From: Mactromeris polynyma
Taxonomy: Eukaryota; Mollusca; Bivalvia; Venerida; Mactridae
Reading direction: 5' to 3'
NCBI GenBank assembly: GCA_032209605.1
Contig: JASFXZ010000045.1
Coordinates: 124,001 to 188,000, forward strand
Length of the DNA: 64,000 nucleotides
Every line of letters begins with the position of its first letter. Position 1 is the first letter of the stretch. Below are positions 47,601-56,924 of the stretch, piece by piece. Made by a program: the position numbers and the translations under genes. The notes under the pieces are model-generated. The model worked only from the letters and a program-made list of their open reading frames with translations. It ran no database searches and had not been told where the DNA came from.

Positions 47601-50600
47601 TACATTCTAGGAGAAGAACAAGAATATATCCACTATACGAGAATTGTTTGCCGCGTTAACTAAAAAACGAGAAGGAATAAGTTGCTACAGGGAACGCCAC
47701 ATACATAAAACAGTGCCTCCCCACACAGACCTCCGGGAAAACAACATTCCATAAAACATAAGGCACTTGATGACGTTAAAGGGTACATACGTTAAATTAC
47801 GTTAGGGAACACAGGCGCAAGGAATGGCCTGGCATACCATAAGGAATAAGTAGGAGAATCAAACAGTGAAGGGGAGAATAAATGGATGGAAAAGTCAAGA
47901 CATCTAGCAACAATAGGCCAAAACTGGGCAGAAAATAACCTGAACACTAAATATAGTGTAAGAATTGCACAGGGAAAGGGAAATATAACATACATTCGAA
48001 ACACAAAAAAAGACATAACTGGAACTGTCAGTAAAAATACTGTTAAAGGCTGGGGTTTTTTCTGCAAACATATGCCAGGCTGACGTAGCAAACAACCTTT
48101 GGTTTCCAGCCAGCTTTAAACCTGTAATTTGATAACCAGACGCGTCTTTTAAGGCGAAGAACTTCTAAAATTTAATGTATTATCTCTAGTCAAATAATTA
48201 GGTTGGTAGTGAATCGTCCTTACGATCTATCTCCGTAATATATATTCCAACAAATATGTGTTTGTTTGTAGTTTTATTTTCTGATTACGCTCGACAAAAA
48301 ATGAATAAATATGAAATGAAAGGTGAAACGACGACAAACGTTAACCGTTTAAATATGTCGAGAAGGATATATAGAACCTTTTGCAATTAACCAATCCACA
48401 AGTCTTGCTTCACTACGCGGGAACATAGCTGGGGGCATGGAAAGCGGATGATTCTCCATGGGCGGGGATATTGACATGAACGGTGAGATAACCACCAACC
48501 GGAAAATAAATATAATCAGACTTTCTTCATAGATACTCATTGTTTGACTCTCTGTTCTGGAGGTGGAATAATACATCTAAAGCCTTTTTTGTCAGCATCC
48601 CTTGGATGTACACGTCGTCAGACCCCTTTTCTATGGGCATAACTATACAATGTACAACTTCACCTCAATTATTGACGAGCGCGTTAAATGGTACAGTAAT
48701 TCCTCAATAATAAGACCACCATTGGGACCCTTGATACTGATCTTATTGAGATGGTCTTAATATCGAGGTTGAAATAAGAGCAAAACAGTGAAAATAGACT
48801 TTAACTATTTGGTCTTATTATTGGGGTGGTCTTTAAGTGAGGATTTACTATAATTATAAACATGTTGAACACAAATTTGTCCGTCACCTGTTGTGTATTG
48901 ATATGACCCGGTCGTCACTTTACTTTGTTAAAACAATATGTATAGTGTCATAAATGAAATGATTGCTGTGGTTATCGTATATCATTAGTTAAGTAAATGG
49001 ACGAATTTTACAAATGCGTAAATTGTCAATTTTTATTCAAACGTCCATATCAATAAACGTTAGAATAATATTTTGTTTCGGGTAATGTAGAACTTGCGCG
49101 ATAGCGATGATCAACTTGATGTGTGTTGTTAGTTGCTTCGGACAGAATGAAGATAGCGCTAACGATATTCTCGAGTTTTATACTCATCGTTCTTTTGAAT
49201 TTCTTCAAGGAAGGTTTGCTTATTTACTATTTAGACATCTTGTACGATCGTTTTATTGATCAATTATAATTAATTTATTTTCAGTTGATTGTACTCTAAA
49301 TTGTTGTTGTTTTGACACTTGAATGTAACAATGATACTAATAATTACGGTGGTGATAAAAATGATGACAGTGTGGATGACTATATTAACGATATTAGTGA
49401 TAATGAAATGATTATGATTGTAGTAATACTAAGTTTTTCGAAAAAAGAATCTACATGATAATGTTTTGTGTGGAAAATTCATTGGTTGTATTTTACAGGA
49501 GAAACAGAGCCTGGTCGACCCAGACTATACAGCTATATTCGTGATGGAGGCTACACTTACGAAGGTCGCTTACGTAATATTTCAGTTCAGACATTATCAC
49601 AATGTTGTGTTGAGTGCTACGTGGACATCGACTGTGCAATTGTTGGTTTTGACGAGATTAATAAGATCTGTGTAATGCATGATTGGTCAATTCTGTCTGT
49701 TGTCAGTTTTGTCTCAACGACTAATGTGTTTAAGTATTACCAAAGTAAGTACTAATAATGTTATGTATTGTATCATTGCAAAGTAAGTACTAGTAATGTT
49801 ATGTATTGTATCATTGCAAAGTAAGTACTAGTAATGTTATGTATTGTATCATTGCAAAGTAAGTACTAATAATGTTATGTATTGTATCATTGCAAAGTAA
49901 GTACTAATAATGTTATGTATTGTATCATTGCAAAGTAAGTACTAATAATGTTATGTATTGTATCATTGCAAAGTAAGAACTAATAATGTTATGTATTGTA
50001 TCATTGCAAAGTAAGTACTAATAATGTTATGTATTGTATCATTGCAAAGTAAAAATGGGTCATTGTTCATTTTTATGTTTTGCTCAAATTTGTCATTGTG
50101 AGATAAAGGTACAATTTATTGCACCGAGTTATAGTCGTGAACGGCTGTTAATTGCTCCAATGAATATACACTATTTATTGCTCCAATGTATATACACTAT
50201 TTATTGCGCCATTTTTTATCGCGAATTGCTATTTATTGCAACAGTATAAGATTGAATTCATCATAGTGCGCTGCTATTTATTGTCACAATTTAAAAATAT
50301 GATTTATCATTATGAACTGATTTCTATGCCTCCAATTTAAACATAATTTACGAATATGTGCTCTGATACCTTCTATTTCAGTATTGCACCAATGTACCGC
50401 TGTAAAGTTCTAGTAATTGTACCGCTATAAAGTTATAATTTATTACAGTATTATGAACTGCAATGAATTGTCCAAAGGATCACTGAAATGCTGTTCATTG
50501 AGCAAGTTTATCATTGTGAACCGCAATTTATTCCTGTATACATATGATTATTGTGAACTGTAATTGTATACTTGATAACCACCTCACGTGACTTGTTACT

Positions 50601-51985
50601 CATGTTTTACAGCTTCATGTCGCGGAGCGCCGGATGATTACAGATATGAAAATACGCTAGAAGCATGTGCAAGTTCCCGACGACCTCGAATGACTTGGGA
50701 TGAGGCCAAGGCAAATTGTACCGAAGAAGGAGCTCACATTATGTACGTCAGCACACAAGCTGAATATAACTATCTAACATCACAGTTGAGCACTGAACAT
50801 TGTAAGTTTAACTCTATGTTAATAATGGGTCAGTTGTCCAAGTATTGACTATTGACAATCAGGAATAACTTGTTGATCAGTCACTGGCTGTAGGGCACAG
50901 GAGATTGTCAAGAGTTCTCTCCCTCTATCCCTTCTACAGTATATGTGTATTACTATATACACCTATATTATAGAATGGACAAAGGGAGAGACTTCTGAAG
51001 GGATAAAGGGAGAGAACTCGTAGTAATATACATGTACTATAGGAGGGATAAAGGGAGAGAACTCTTGACATGATAAAGGGAGAGAACTCGCGACAAAATG
51101 CTGTAACATCAACGTTCAAATAACATGGGTTTATAAATAATAGGCAATAAAAAACGCCTAAAAGTTAAAAGGACAAGTGCTTTTTGTGGTACAATATTGA
51201 CAGATAAATGTGACAATTTTTTTTTCATTTTGTTATTGAATAATTTTATTGACCTGTCAAAATTTGCATATCTTCATGGTCAATGCACATGATAAATAAG
51301 TCTATCAAAAGTGACCCGATTACTAATTTACATGTATAAATTTATACCGTGCATTGACCATGAAGATATGCAAATTTTGACAGGTCAATAAAATTATACA
51401 ATACTCTAGTTCCAGTGATATTAGCAACATATAATGAGAGAACAGTTTATGATATTCGTATAAATATACATAGAATATAATTATGCACAAATTCATTCTT
51501 GAAAATGAAAATAATAGATAGATGATAGTTTGTAAAAGAAACTTTTTAAACATTTATTTGCCAATATAACATTTATTTGATATTTTCGAATATTATTTGT
51601 GTTGCATTCTTTGTACAGGGAGGTCACTGTGTGGGAAATTGGAATCAATCTCTTAGACAGTGGTCTCCCATTACAAAGCATATGAGCCATGGAGTGCATG
51701 ATTGTGAAATATGTTTAATATGATTCAATTTTTCCATTTTCTTCAGCCGGTGTCAACTTTTGGACGGGTGGGTCTGAAGTTGAGAATGAAACATATGCGT
51801 GGATGTCAGGGGAGATAATCGACAGTTCAAATGGTGGACAATTTTGGATGGAAAATCGGCCTGTTCAAGACACGGGATGTATACGTCTACAAACGGATCT
51901 GTCATCTACTCAACCAAACTTTAAGCTACGTGATATGACCTGTAATCACACATATCAATTCTATTGTCAGTTGGACAATTATTAA
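38346..51985 (+). CDS. Secreted modular lectin: PAN, Sushi, F-type, PAN-like, C-type lectin
   Basis: Eight exons join with matching phases to a 1668 bp frame, 555 residues: 38346-38663, 40193-40262, 41155-41322, 41883-42110, 43002-43211, 49499-49744, 50613-50801, 51747-51985. Intron 1 is phase 0; introns 2-7 are all phase 1. Order: signal peptide (about 1-27), PAN/apple (about 30-100), a four-Cys linker (107-129), Sushi (130-185), F-type lectin domain over two exons (186-331), PAN-like (332-413), C-type lectin-like domain over two exons (414-555). No membrane segment, so it is probably secreted into haemolymph or mucus as a recognition protein. The lectin motifs are altered: F-type H229-X26-R256-X-D258 is kept but the next Arg is one position late, and the C-type domain has ENRP and LRD where EPN and WND would be. 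Function is inferred from domains only. Confidence 0.85.
39395..39490 (+). other. LINE-like 3' tail with AATAAA inside intron 1
   Basis: Ends CCTGAATAAACTGAATTGAATTG, a form often seen at the 3' end of invertebrate LINEs. The same sequence lies at about 63360-63460 in copy B. It could also serve as a poly(A) signal for a short transcript ending in intron 1. Confidence 0.45.
40193..40262 (+). CDS. Lectin exon 2: short Cys-rich linker
   Basis: Encodes LSGDCNCAEWQVCDVKTGEC then VTE, four Cys in 23 residues, like half an EGF module. Acceptor CACCAG, donor GAAG|GTAAGT; phase 0 in, phase 1 out, which fits both neighbours. Confidence 0.75.
40267..40945. repeat. Tandem duplication of about 360 bp in lectin intron 2
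   Basis: Two copies, from about 40267 and 40627, share CATTTCTTTGTT, ATGTCTCCTTGAGCATTGTG, GGAGACATATGGACCATTTG and CGTAACTGTCACAGTAACAC. The first copy starts just after the donor of exon 2. Confidence 0.85.
41155..41322 (+). CDS. Lectin exon 3: Sushi/CCP domain
   Basis: Four Cys in the order ECAPYLHPV, RVRCIDDL, IECQPTGEWSAVPKC, the standard one-exon complement-control module. Phase 1 at both ends. Confidence 0.9.
41883..42110 (+). CDS. Lectin exon 4: F-type lectin domain, first half
   Basis: SNIALHKPATQSSTYS, AVDGN, GTCFHTT, KPWWRVDL and NRMDGD match fucolectins such as eel agglutinin. His229 to Arg256 spacing is the canonical 26. Phase 1 at both ends. Confidence 0.9.
43002..43211 (+). 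CDS. Lectin exon 5: F-type lectin domain, second half
   Basis: GLRAHDILVEVG then ends FHLCEVEIYGYA, the usual close of an F-type domain. The vicinal Cys pair after RxD and the middle disulphide of the family are both missing. Phase 1 at both ends. Confidence 0.88.
43437..43535 (+). mobile_element. tRNA-headed SINE in lectin intron 5
   Basis: A box TTAGCTCAGTTGTTAGAG and B box GGATTTGAGTCCC are in the right order. The stretch is not a functional tRNA. Confidence 0.65.
44325..45440. repeat. Direct repeat pair in lectin intron 5
   Basis: 44325-44555 and 45187-45440 share GATTGCAATATTTCATATTT, GCTAGTAAGAATTC and CTCCATTAAGTTGGTACATT, with moderate divergence. No coding capacity seen. Confidence 0.8.
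45590..46330 (-). mobile_element. 3' end of a second LINE, minus strand
   Basis: The minus-strand frame reads FKIDLEYEPFLNIIGNKLYR and KFRTCTHKLRIETGRYGH, then CEVCFNLDTEDEFHLILIC. This is the conserved Cys/His C-terminus found after the RT domain in many invertebrate LINEs. The 3' tail near 45600-45660 reads GATGAGGAGCTTTGCTC on the minus strand. Strongly 5'-truncated. Confidence 0.75.
46565..46740. repeat. Dispersed repeat, first copy
   Basis: AAGGAATAAGTTGCTACAGG, CACACAGACCTCCGGGAAAA, ACACAGGCGCAAGGAATGGC. About 90% like 47669-47855 by eye. Followed by a 12 bp G run. Confidence 0.85.
46805..46895 (+). mobile_element. tRNA-headed SINE
   Basis: TGATCAGCTCTGTAGAGC is an A box and GGGTACGAATACC a B box, about 35 bp apart. 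Confidence 0.6.
47669..47855. repeat. Dispersed repeat, second copy
   Basis: Same orientation as the copy at 46565. Contains an extra short direct duplication of ACGTTA-type sequence near 47789. Confidence 0.85.
48692..48850. mobile_element. Family 1 MITE in lectin intron 5
   Basis: Inverted relative to the copy at 7919: starts TACAGTAATTCCTCAATAAT and ends TTTAAGTGAGGATTTACTA. Confidence 0.82.
49499..49744 (+). CDS. Lectin exon 6: PAN-like domain
   Basis: SQCCVECYVDIDCAIVGFDE and NKICVMHDW give the Cys pattern of a PAN/apple-like module. Donor CAAA|GTAAGTAC is the first unit of a 38 bp tandem repeat that copies the donor. If the donor is skipped the frame stops after SKY. Confidence 0.8.
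49741..50050 (+). repeat. 38 bp tandem repeat copying a 5' splice site
   Basis: Eight units of AAAGTAAGTACTAATAATGT plus TATGTATTGTATCATTGC. The first unit contains the functional donor of lectin exon 6 (AAA|GTAAGT). Most later units repeat it exactly; one has GTAAGAAC and the last has GTAAAAAT. Confidence 0.95.
50613..50801 (+). CDS. Lectin exon 7: C-type lectin-like domain, first half
   Basis: Contains MTWDEAKANCTEEGAHIMYV and the following STQAEYNYL, the typical start of a C-type lectin fold. Donor CATT|GTAAGT, phase 1. Confidence 0.87.
50925..51100. repeat. GATAAAGGGAGAGAACTC short repeats
   Basis: Four direct copies of the AAAGGGAGAGA(A/C) phrase between 50978 and 51090, and one inverted copy near 50912 (AGAGTTCTCTCCCTCTATCCC). 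Confidence 0.75.
51241..51396. repeat. Perfect 48 bp inverted repeat in lectin intron 7
   Basis: Arm 51241-51288 starts TAATTTTATTGACCTGTC and ends GGTCAATGCAC. Arm 51349-51396 is its exact reverse complement. The loop is 60 bp. Likely a small palindromic MITE between the two C-type lectin exons. Confidence 0.93.
51747..51985 (+). CDS. Lectin exon 8: C-type lectin-like domain, second half
   Basis: FWTGGSEVENETYAWMSG, QFWMENRP, GCIRLQ, LRDMTCNHTYQFYC. Stop TAA 51983-51985. Fold residues are kept, but the EPN/QPD and WND calcium motifs are not. Confidence 0.88.
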
Positions 51986-52328
51986 CATCATCAATGATTA
52001 TCAGCTAATTAAATATTTTCAAATGAGAGCGTTCTCTTGTTTGAGTCAGAATAGCATATTATCTGACATATGTGTGTGTGTATACGTCTCTGTAGTTTCC
52101 TCGACAACCCGATTTTTGAAACCAACAACATTTCCTTTCTCATCTGGAAGGATTTCATTTATTTTGGTGAACTTTCAAATGAATCAGAAATGTATATGTT
52201 GCTACTCATCGATGCGTCAAACAATCTATTGTAAGATTACCAGGCCATATCCAGGGTTTGAGCTTGGGGGAGTAACTTTTGATCTTGATTTGATTGTGTT
52301 TACATGGATTATCTTTCTTCTTTTTTGA

Positions 52329-52722
52329 TACTTTGTTGTAATAAATGTGGTAAATGAAATGAGTTCCGTGTAAATGATGCTTCCCTACTTTGTTGTAATA
52401 AATGTGGTAAATGAAGAGTTCCGTGTAAATGATGCTTCCCTACTTTGTTGTAATAAATGTGGTAAATGAAGAGTTCCGTGTAAATGATGCTTCCCTACTT
52501 TGTTGTAATAAATGTGGTAAATGAAATGAGTTCCGTGTAAATGATGCTTCCCTACTTTGTTGTAATAAATGTGGTAAATGAAGAGTTCCGTGTAAATGAT
52601 GCTTCCCTACTTTGTTGTAATAAATGTGGTAAATGAAGAGTTCCGTGTAAATGATGCTTCCCTACTTTGTTGTAATAAATGTGGTAAATGAAGAGTTCCG
52701 TGTAAATGATGCTTCCCTACTT
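52329..52722 (+). repeat. 55-57 bp tandem repeat with an AATAAA in each unit
   Basis: Seven units of TACTTTGTTGTAATAAATGT, GGTAAATGAA, GAGTTCCGTGTAAATGATGC, TTCCC. It begins about 340 bp after the lectin stop codon, where a 3' UTR end is expected. Each unit has AATAAA followed by TGTGG. Confidence 0.94.
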
Positions 52723-53042
52723 TGGGTCAATTTCCAGTTTTCCAACAATTAATTTTAACTGAGCCAAGGGCCATAACTCTTCACTTCAGGACTGATTCAA
52801 ATGTTAAAAGGTGAAGTGCACAATGTGTGAGCTGCCTAGAATTGCTTTCATTTACAAACTAGATAAATGTATGATAATGGTAAAATACTAGGTCAATAGG
52901 CTTTTTAAATTAACTGTCGCCAATCGCTTCCCTTCTATGTTAATTGAAAAACAACACTTCTTTTATGTTTTTAGACATGCATTTAAAGGTATTTCCTTAC
53001 AGTGATGTGTCTTCTGGTAGATTTGCCAAAATTGTTACCAAC

Positions 53043-53301
53043 TACAGGGGCCTTATTCACAAACATTTTACGACTGAAACACAGACTTGGACTTTAAATT
53101 AACAAAAGTTTTATTTACTAGCCTTTTGTCTTCATTATATCGGAACAAATGCAATTTTGTCAGAATACTTTTTGTTACCCCTTAATTTAACACTTTGGCC
53201 AATTTGTATTACAATCTATATTACTATCACAAAGAAGTAGAACATTTAACATTTCAAATCTAAGTTTAAGTCTTATAATGTTTCTTAATAAGGCCCCTGT
53301 A
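53043..53301. mobile_element. MITE, family 3 (TACAGGGGCCTTATT ends)
   Basis: Perfect 15 bp terminal inverted repeats, at 53043-53057 and 53287-53301. Subterminal ACAAACATT / AATGTTTCT similarity continues inward. 259 bp, no coding capacity. Confidence 0.88.
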
Positions 53302-56169
53302 TGTCTGGTTAATTCTGTAGCATTATAAAACTATAACATTTTTATGAGTGTAAACAATTTATTAACAACACTATTTCCCAAAGCACTAACACATTATTGC
53401 ACAAAGCAAACATATATATATAGAGATACATAATAATTTTATGTATAACAAAGCAAATCAATTACTGAAAACCAAGAAAGTTGTTCACGCTATTTAAGTT
53501 AGCGTCTTTTGCAGTGGATATTCTTCCATAGAATTAAATAGCCGTGAAAAACTGACTTCTCGTATTTGTAAGTATTTGTCAGTAATTTCCCAAAATTTAT
53601 TAGGAGCAAAAACATTTTGACTTCATGAAAAACACGAAAGATTATATTCACAAACATTTCTGGGTTTACAGTAGTCAATTTGCTACATATCTTCAATCAA
53701 AACAAATTCAACTACATGTATTTGAAATAACATTTGTAACATGATAAGCAGTAAAACACAGATTAAGACCTAAAATTTGTCCGTTTACACAAATACACAC
53801 CGATGCATAAGAAAAGAAAAAATCCCCACTTTTGAACCTGGATCAACTTTCTTTCAACATATCACATGAAACGGACAATTTTTAGGCTAAAAAATAACAC
53901 CATAAATTTCTGTAATTGATATCAATGGAAATACAATCACATCTGGTGTAAACTTCATATTTTGTTTTCACATAATAGCACACATTATCTTCATAAACAT
54001 ATAACTACAGTATCGCCATAGTAAAATTGCAAAGAAACATTTTTATTATTCATTTTATCATTTAATATTGCAATGTATATGCATCAAGTTTGTGGTATAT
54101 CTAAATTTATAACATTAACTGGCTTGTTATTCATGTAATATACACATATAAGGACATCCATGACAAAAACCTGTATTAGTGATGGTGGTTATGACGTTGC
54201 ATACCCCTAATGAAAGCTTTGATGTCACAAACACATAGTCAAATATTTGATGGCTTCATTTTGATTTATAGAATCAATTGAATGTGAAAATATTAAGTGT
54301 TCTATATTTTGTCTTATACATTTGAAAAACAGAAGATATTTTAAGAATTAATGATCATACGAGACGTCATCATTTTGTAGTTTACTTTTGCACCTTGTTT
54401 TTGAAACTAGAAAGAGATATATGTCAGTAATTGTAAAAACCTGATTGTTTTGTCACTAATACAGGTTTGGTTGTGGAAAAGGTCATAAGTAATTCGAATC
54501 ACTGTAATAATAATATGTATCAGGGGTTTCATCAAATCTAAATCCTCAATCCAGAAAACTAAGTTGGGATCCAATCCGCGAAAATATATTAGCAAATAGA
54601 ATTAAAGAACTCGTCCACGGAACAACTTGGTTGTTATTGTATGCTGTTTTAAAAATACATTCATACTCAATACTGTTTGTTCAGTAGCAGATTCGCCCAA
54701 ACCCCCAATAAAACTCATCTGATTTATATCGATCTGAAAATCGATCTCTGGGGATTTCCGGATTAATCCGGAATTTTGACACCCCCGATATATGCAATTC
54801 AACTCAGTATAAAACATCATGGCACTGCTGTTTACTATGTAATAGAACACATATGCAATTCCACTCTGTGTACATTGGACAGCTTGTCTCTTATGTAACA
54901 CAATGTAGTACATTGACATATTTCTACTACACATTATAAGTGGAATAGGATCAGTGTGACATACCAAATTATTAAATGGTCCCTGCAGGGTCAACAAATA
55001 GACTAGATCAATTAAAGTACTCAAGTAAGACATTGACTACTGCTCTAAGACAAAGTCGAAATTACAGAAGTCTAAAAATGTTGTCGATTAATATCAAAAT
55101 AATCTCAAAGACAACGCTTGCTGTCAATACATTTGTATTTACATCCCACAATATTTTATCCAAATAAATTTGGGCTGAAGTTTTGTACCAAAGTTGACCT
55201 ATTGTCAAGCGTACCGTGTTGTTTGCCAGAAATTAACAAAACAGTTCACAAAAAGTGATTTCATATCTATAGGACTAATAAGGAGTAATACTAATATTCA
55301 TGAGAAAATAAGCCTGGTGAGTGGCGGCCATGTTTTTAAAAAAATAAAATTATTTCAGCTCATTTTGTATATGGTCACCAAAAAGACCATCTATGAAATC
55401 ATTTTCAATTCTAACCATTGGGTTTTGATCATAAGATTTTTAAAGTTTTCTTTTAAAGCCATTGTTTATAAATGGACAGAAAGAGTGACTAGAATAGCTC
55501 TTCCCTTCGACTCCAGGTAGAAGTAAATAAGATGAGAATTGAGAATAATTTGAAAACAATTAATGCTCAAATACTCAAATGCTTTAAAATAAATTGAGAA
55601 TACTATAACTGTGTACTCTATGTATATATTGGTCAATATTTTGTAAAATATCATTGGCTGACAACCACAACATTTGTTTACAGCCATTCTCCAATAAATA
55701 AAAATGGAATATAAGATACAACATAAGCCAGCATATCAATTATCAAGTTGGGCTTAGTTAAAACAATACATATAGTATAAATGGAGCAAAAACCTCTCTT
55801 CAACAACAGTAGCATTTTTTCTATTATCAAGAACTTACAACCAATTTCACTTCTCTATGGCAACAACCTCTCAACAGCAGCCAACATTTGCATCTCTCAA
55901 AGAATGTTGATATGGTTAGGTTGCATCGTATATTTGTTTGCTGAATTCAGAATGCCCATTTGATATAAATACATATAAAATTTTACATAAAACTGTCCAC
56001 AAAAGATTTTGATGATAACTAAACTATGTTTATATGTCTCACCAACATACATCAACAAGTTCTAGTCATTTCTTTAAGAAACACCAGATACCGATTTCAA
56101 CAAAAATCTCATTCAGTGTCTAGGTCACAAAAACTTGAGATCCATCTCCATGCTCAATCTCAATTAAAT

Positions 56170-56484
56170 ATAGTTCCCACATTTACAATATTTACTTCCC
56201 TTGTTCTGATTAGTCGGCAATATTGATAGGCAAATTTCCTTAAAGTTTACAGGGATTATAATGTAAATGATGATAAAATAAAATCAGATGTATAAAAATA
56301 ACTTTTTCATTGTGCTAATTTGGGCAGATGGCTCAGAAAGTTGAAGAAGTAATTGCCTTATGCCAATTCTCTTTTTTCATTATTATCAAATATTTGGGAA
56401 TTACTCCTATAAGTGCAGTTTTGCCTATCAAAATGGCCGATGAATAAGAACAAGGGAGGTAAATGTCGTAGATGTGGGAACTAT
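56170..56484. mobile_element. Inverted-repeat element (ATAGTTCCCACAT ends)
   Basis: Left arm ATAGTTCCCACATTTAC through TTGATAGGCAAAT (56170-56237). Right arm is the imperfect complement, TTTTGCCTATCAAAATGGCC through GATGTGGGAACTAT (about 56421-56484). A left-arm-only copy lies at 58524-58650. Confidence 0.8.
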
Positions 56485-56723
56485 CTATTGAACTATCGAA
56501 AAAGAGTTGATGTTAACCTGTCAAAATCACGTTCATGTTTTCACAACACTTTGTCATAATGTAGTGAAGATTCTCAGAATACAAAAATATGTAATCCCAA
56601 TATTTACTTATATATGTTAATAAAATATACATATAACTAAAATAAATTGAGAATAAAAATCAGCTTTGAGCAAGGAGACTGTTCTCAAGTCATGACCTTG
56701 AACCCTGTAGTAAGTAAAATAAA

Positions 56724-56924
56724 TCAGAAAGATTCATAATTTCCACTACTCGACTTTTCATCTGTAAGAAATTTTTCAAGGTCGTCCATTCCTTCTTTGT
56801 CCATTTCATCCGTCTTTTTCTTCTTCTTCTTTACTTCGTTCACTCCCTCTTTTTCCTTACTGCTACTTTCTTCTCCTTTCAATTTGTCTTTCTTTCTAGA
56901 TTTCTTCTCCGTCCCATCATCATT
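56724..56924 (-). CDS. Lysine-rich protein, terminal exon
   Basis: 66 residues and stop. Acceptor CGTTGTAG. Opens NDDGTEKKSRKKDKLKGEES and closes MDDLEKFLTDEKSSSGNYES-F. Confidence 0.65.
   Translation of the reverse strand, partial: NDDGTEKKSRKKDKLKGEESSSKEKEGVNEVKKKKKKTDEMDKEGMDDLEKFLTDEKSSSGNYESF

Larger units (their letters stand above)
52735..56723. other. Intergenic; MITEs but no gene seen
   Basis: Contains a GGGCCATAACTC repeat fragment (52760-52880), a MITE (53043-53301) and an inverted pair (56170-56484), listed separately. The longest frame (54602-55033 minus, 143 codons) resembles nothing I know and includes repeat-like sequence. Confidence 0.45.

Noticed and set aside
54602..55033. 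143-codon minus-strand frame
   Set aside because: No similarity that I recognise; includes repeat-like sequence with a palindromic GGATTAATCCGGAA core.
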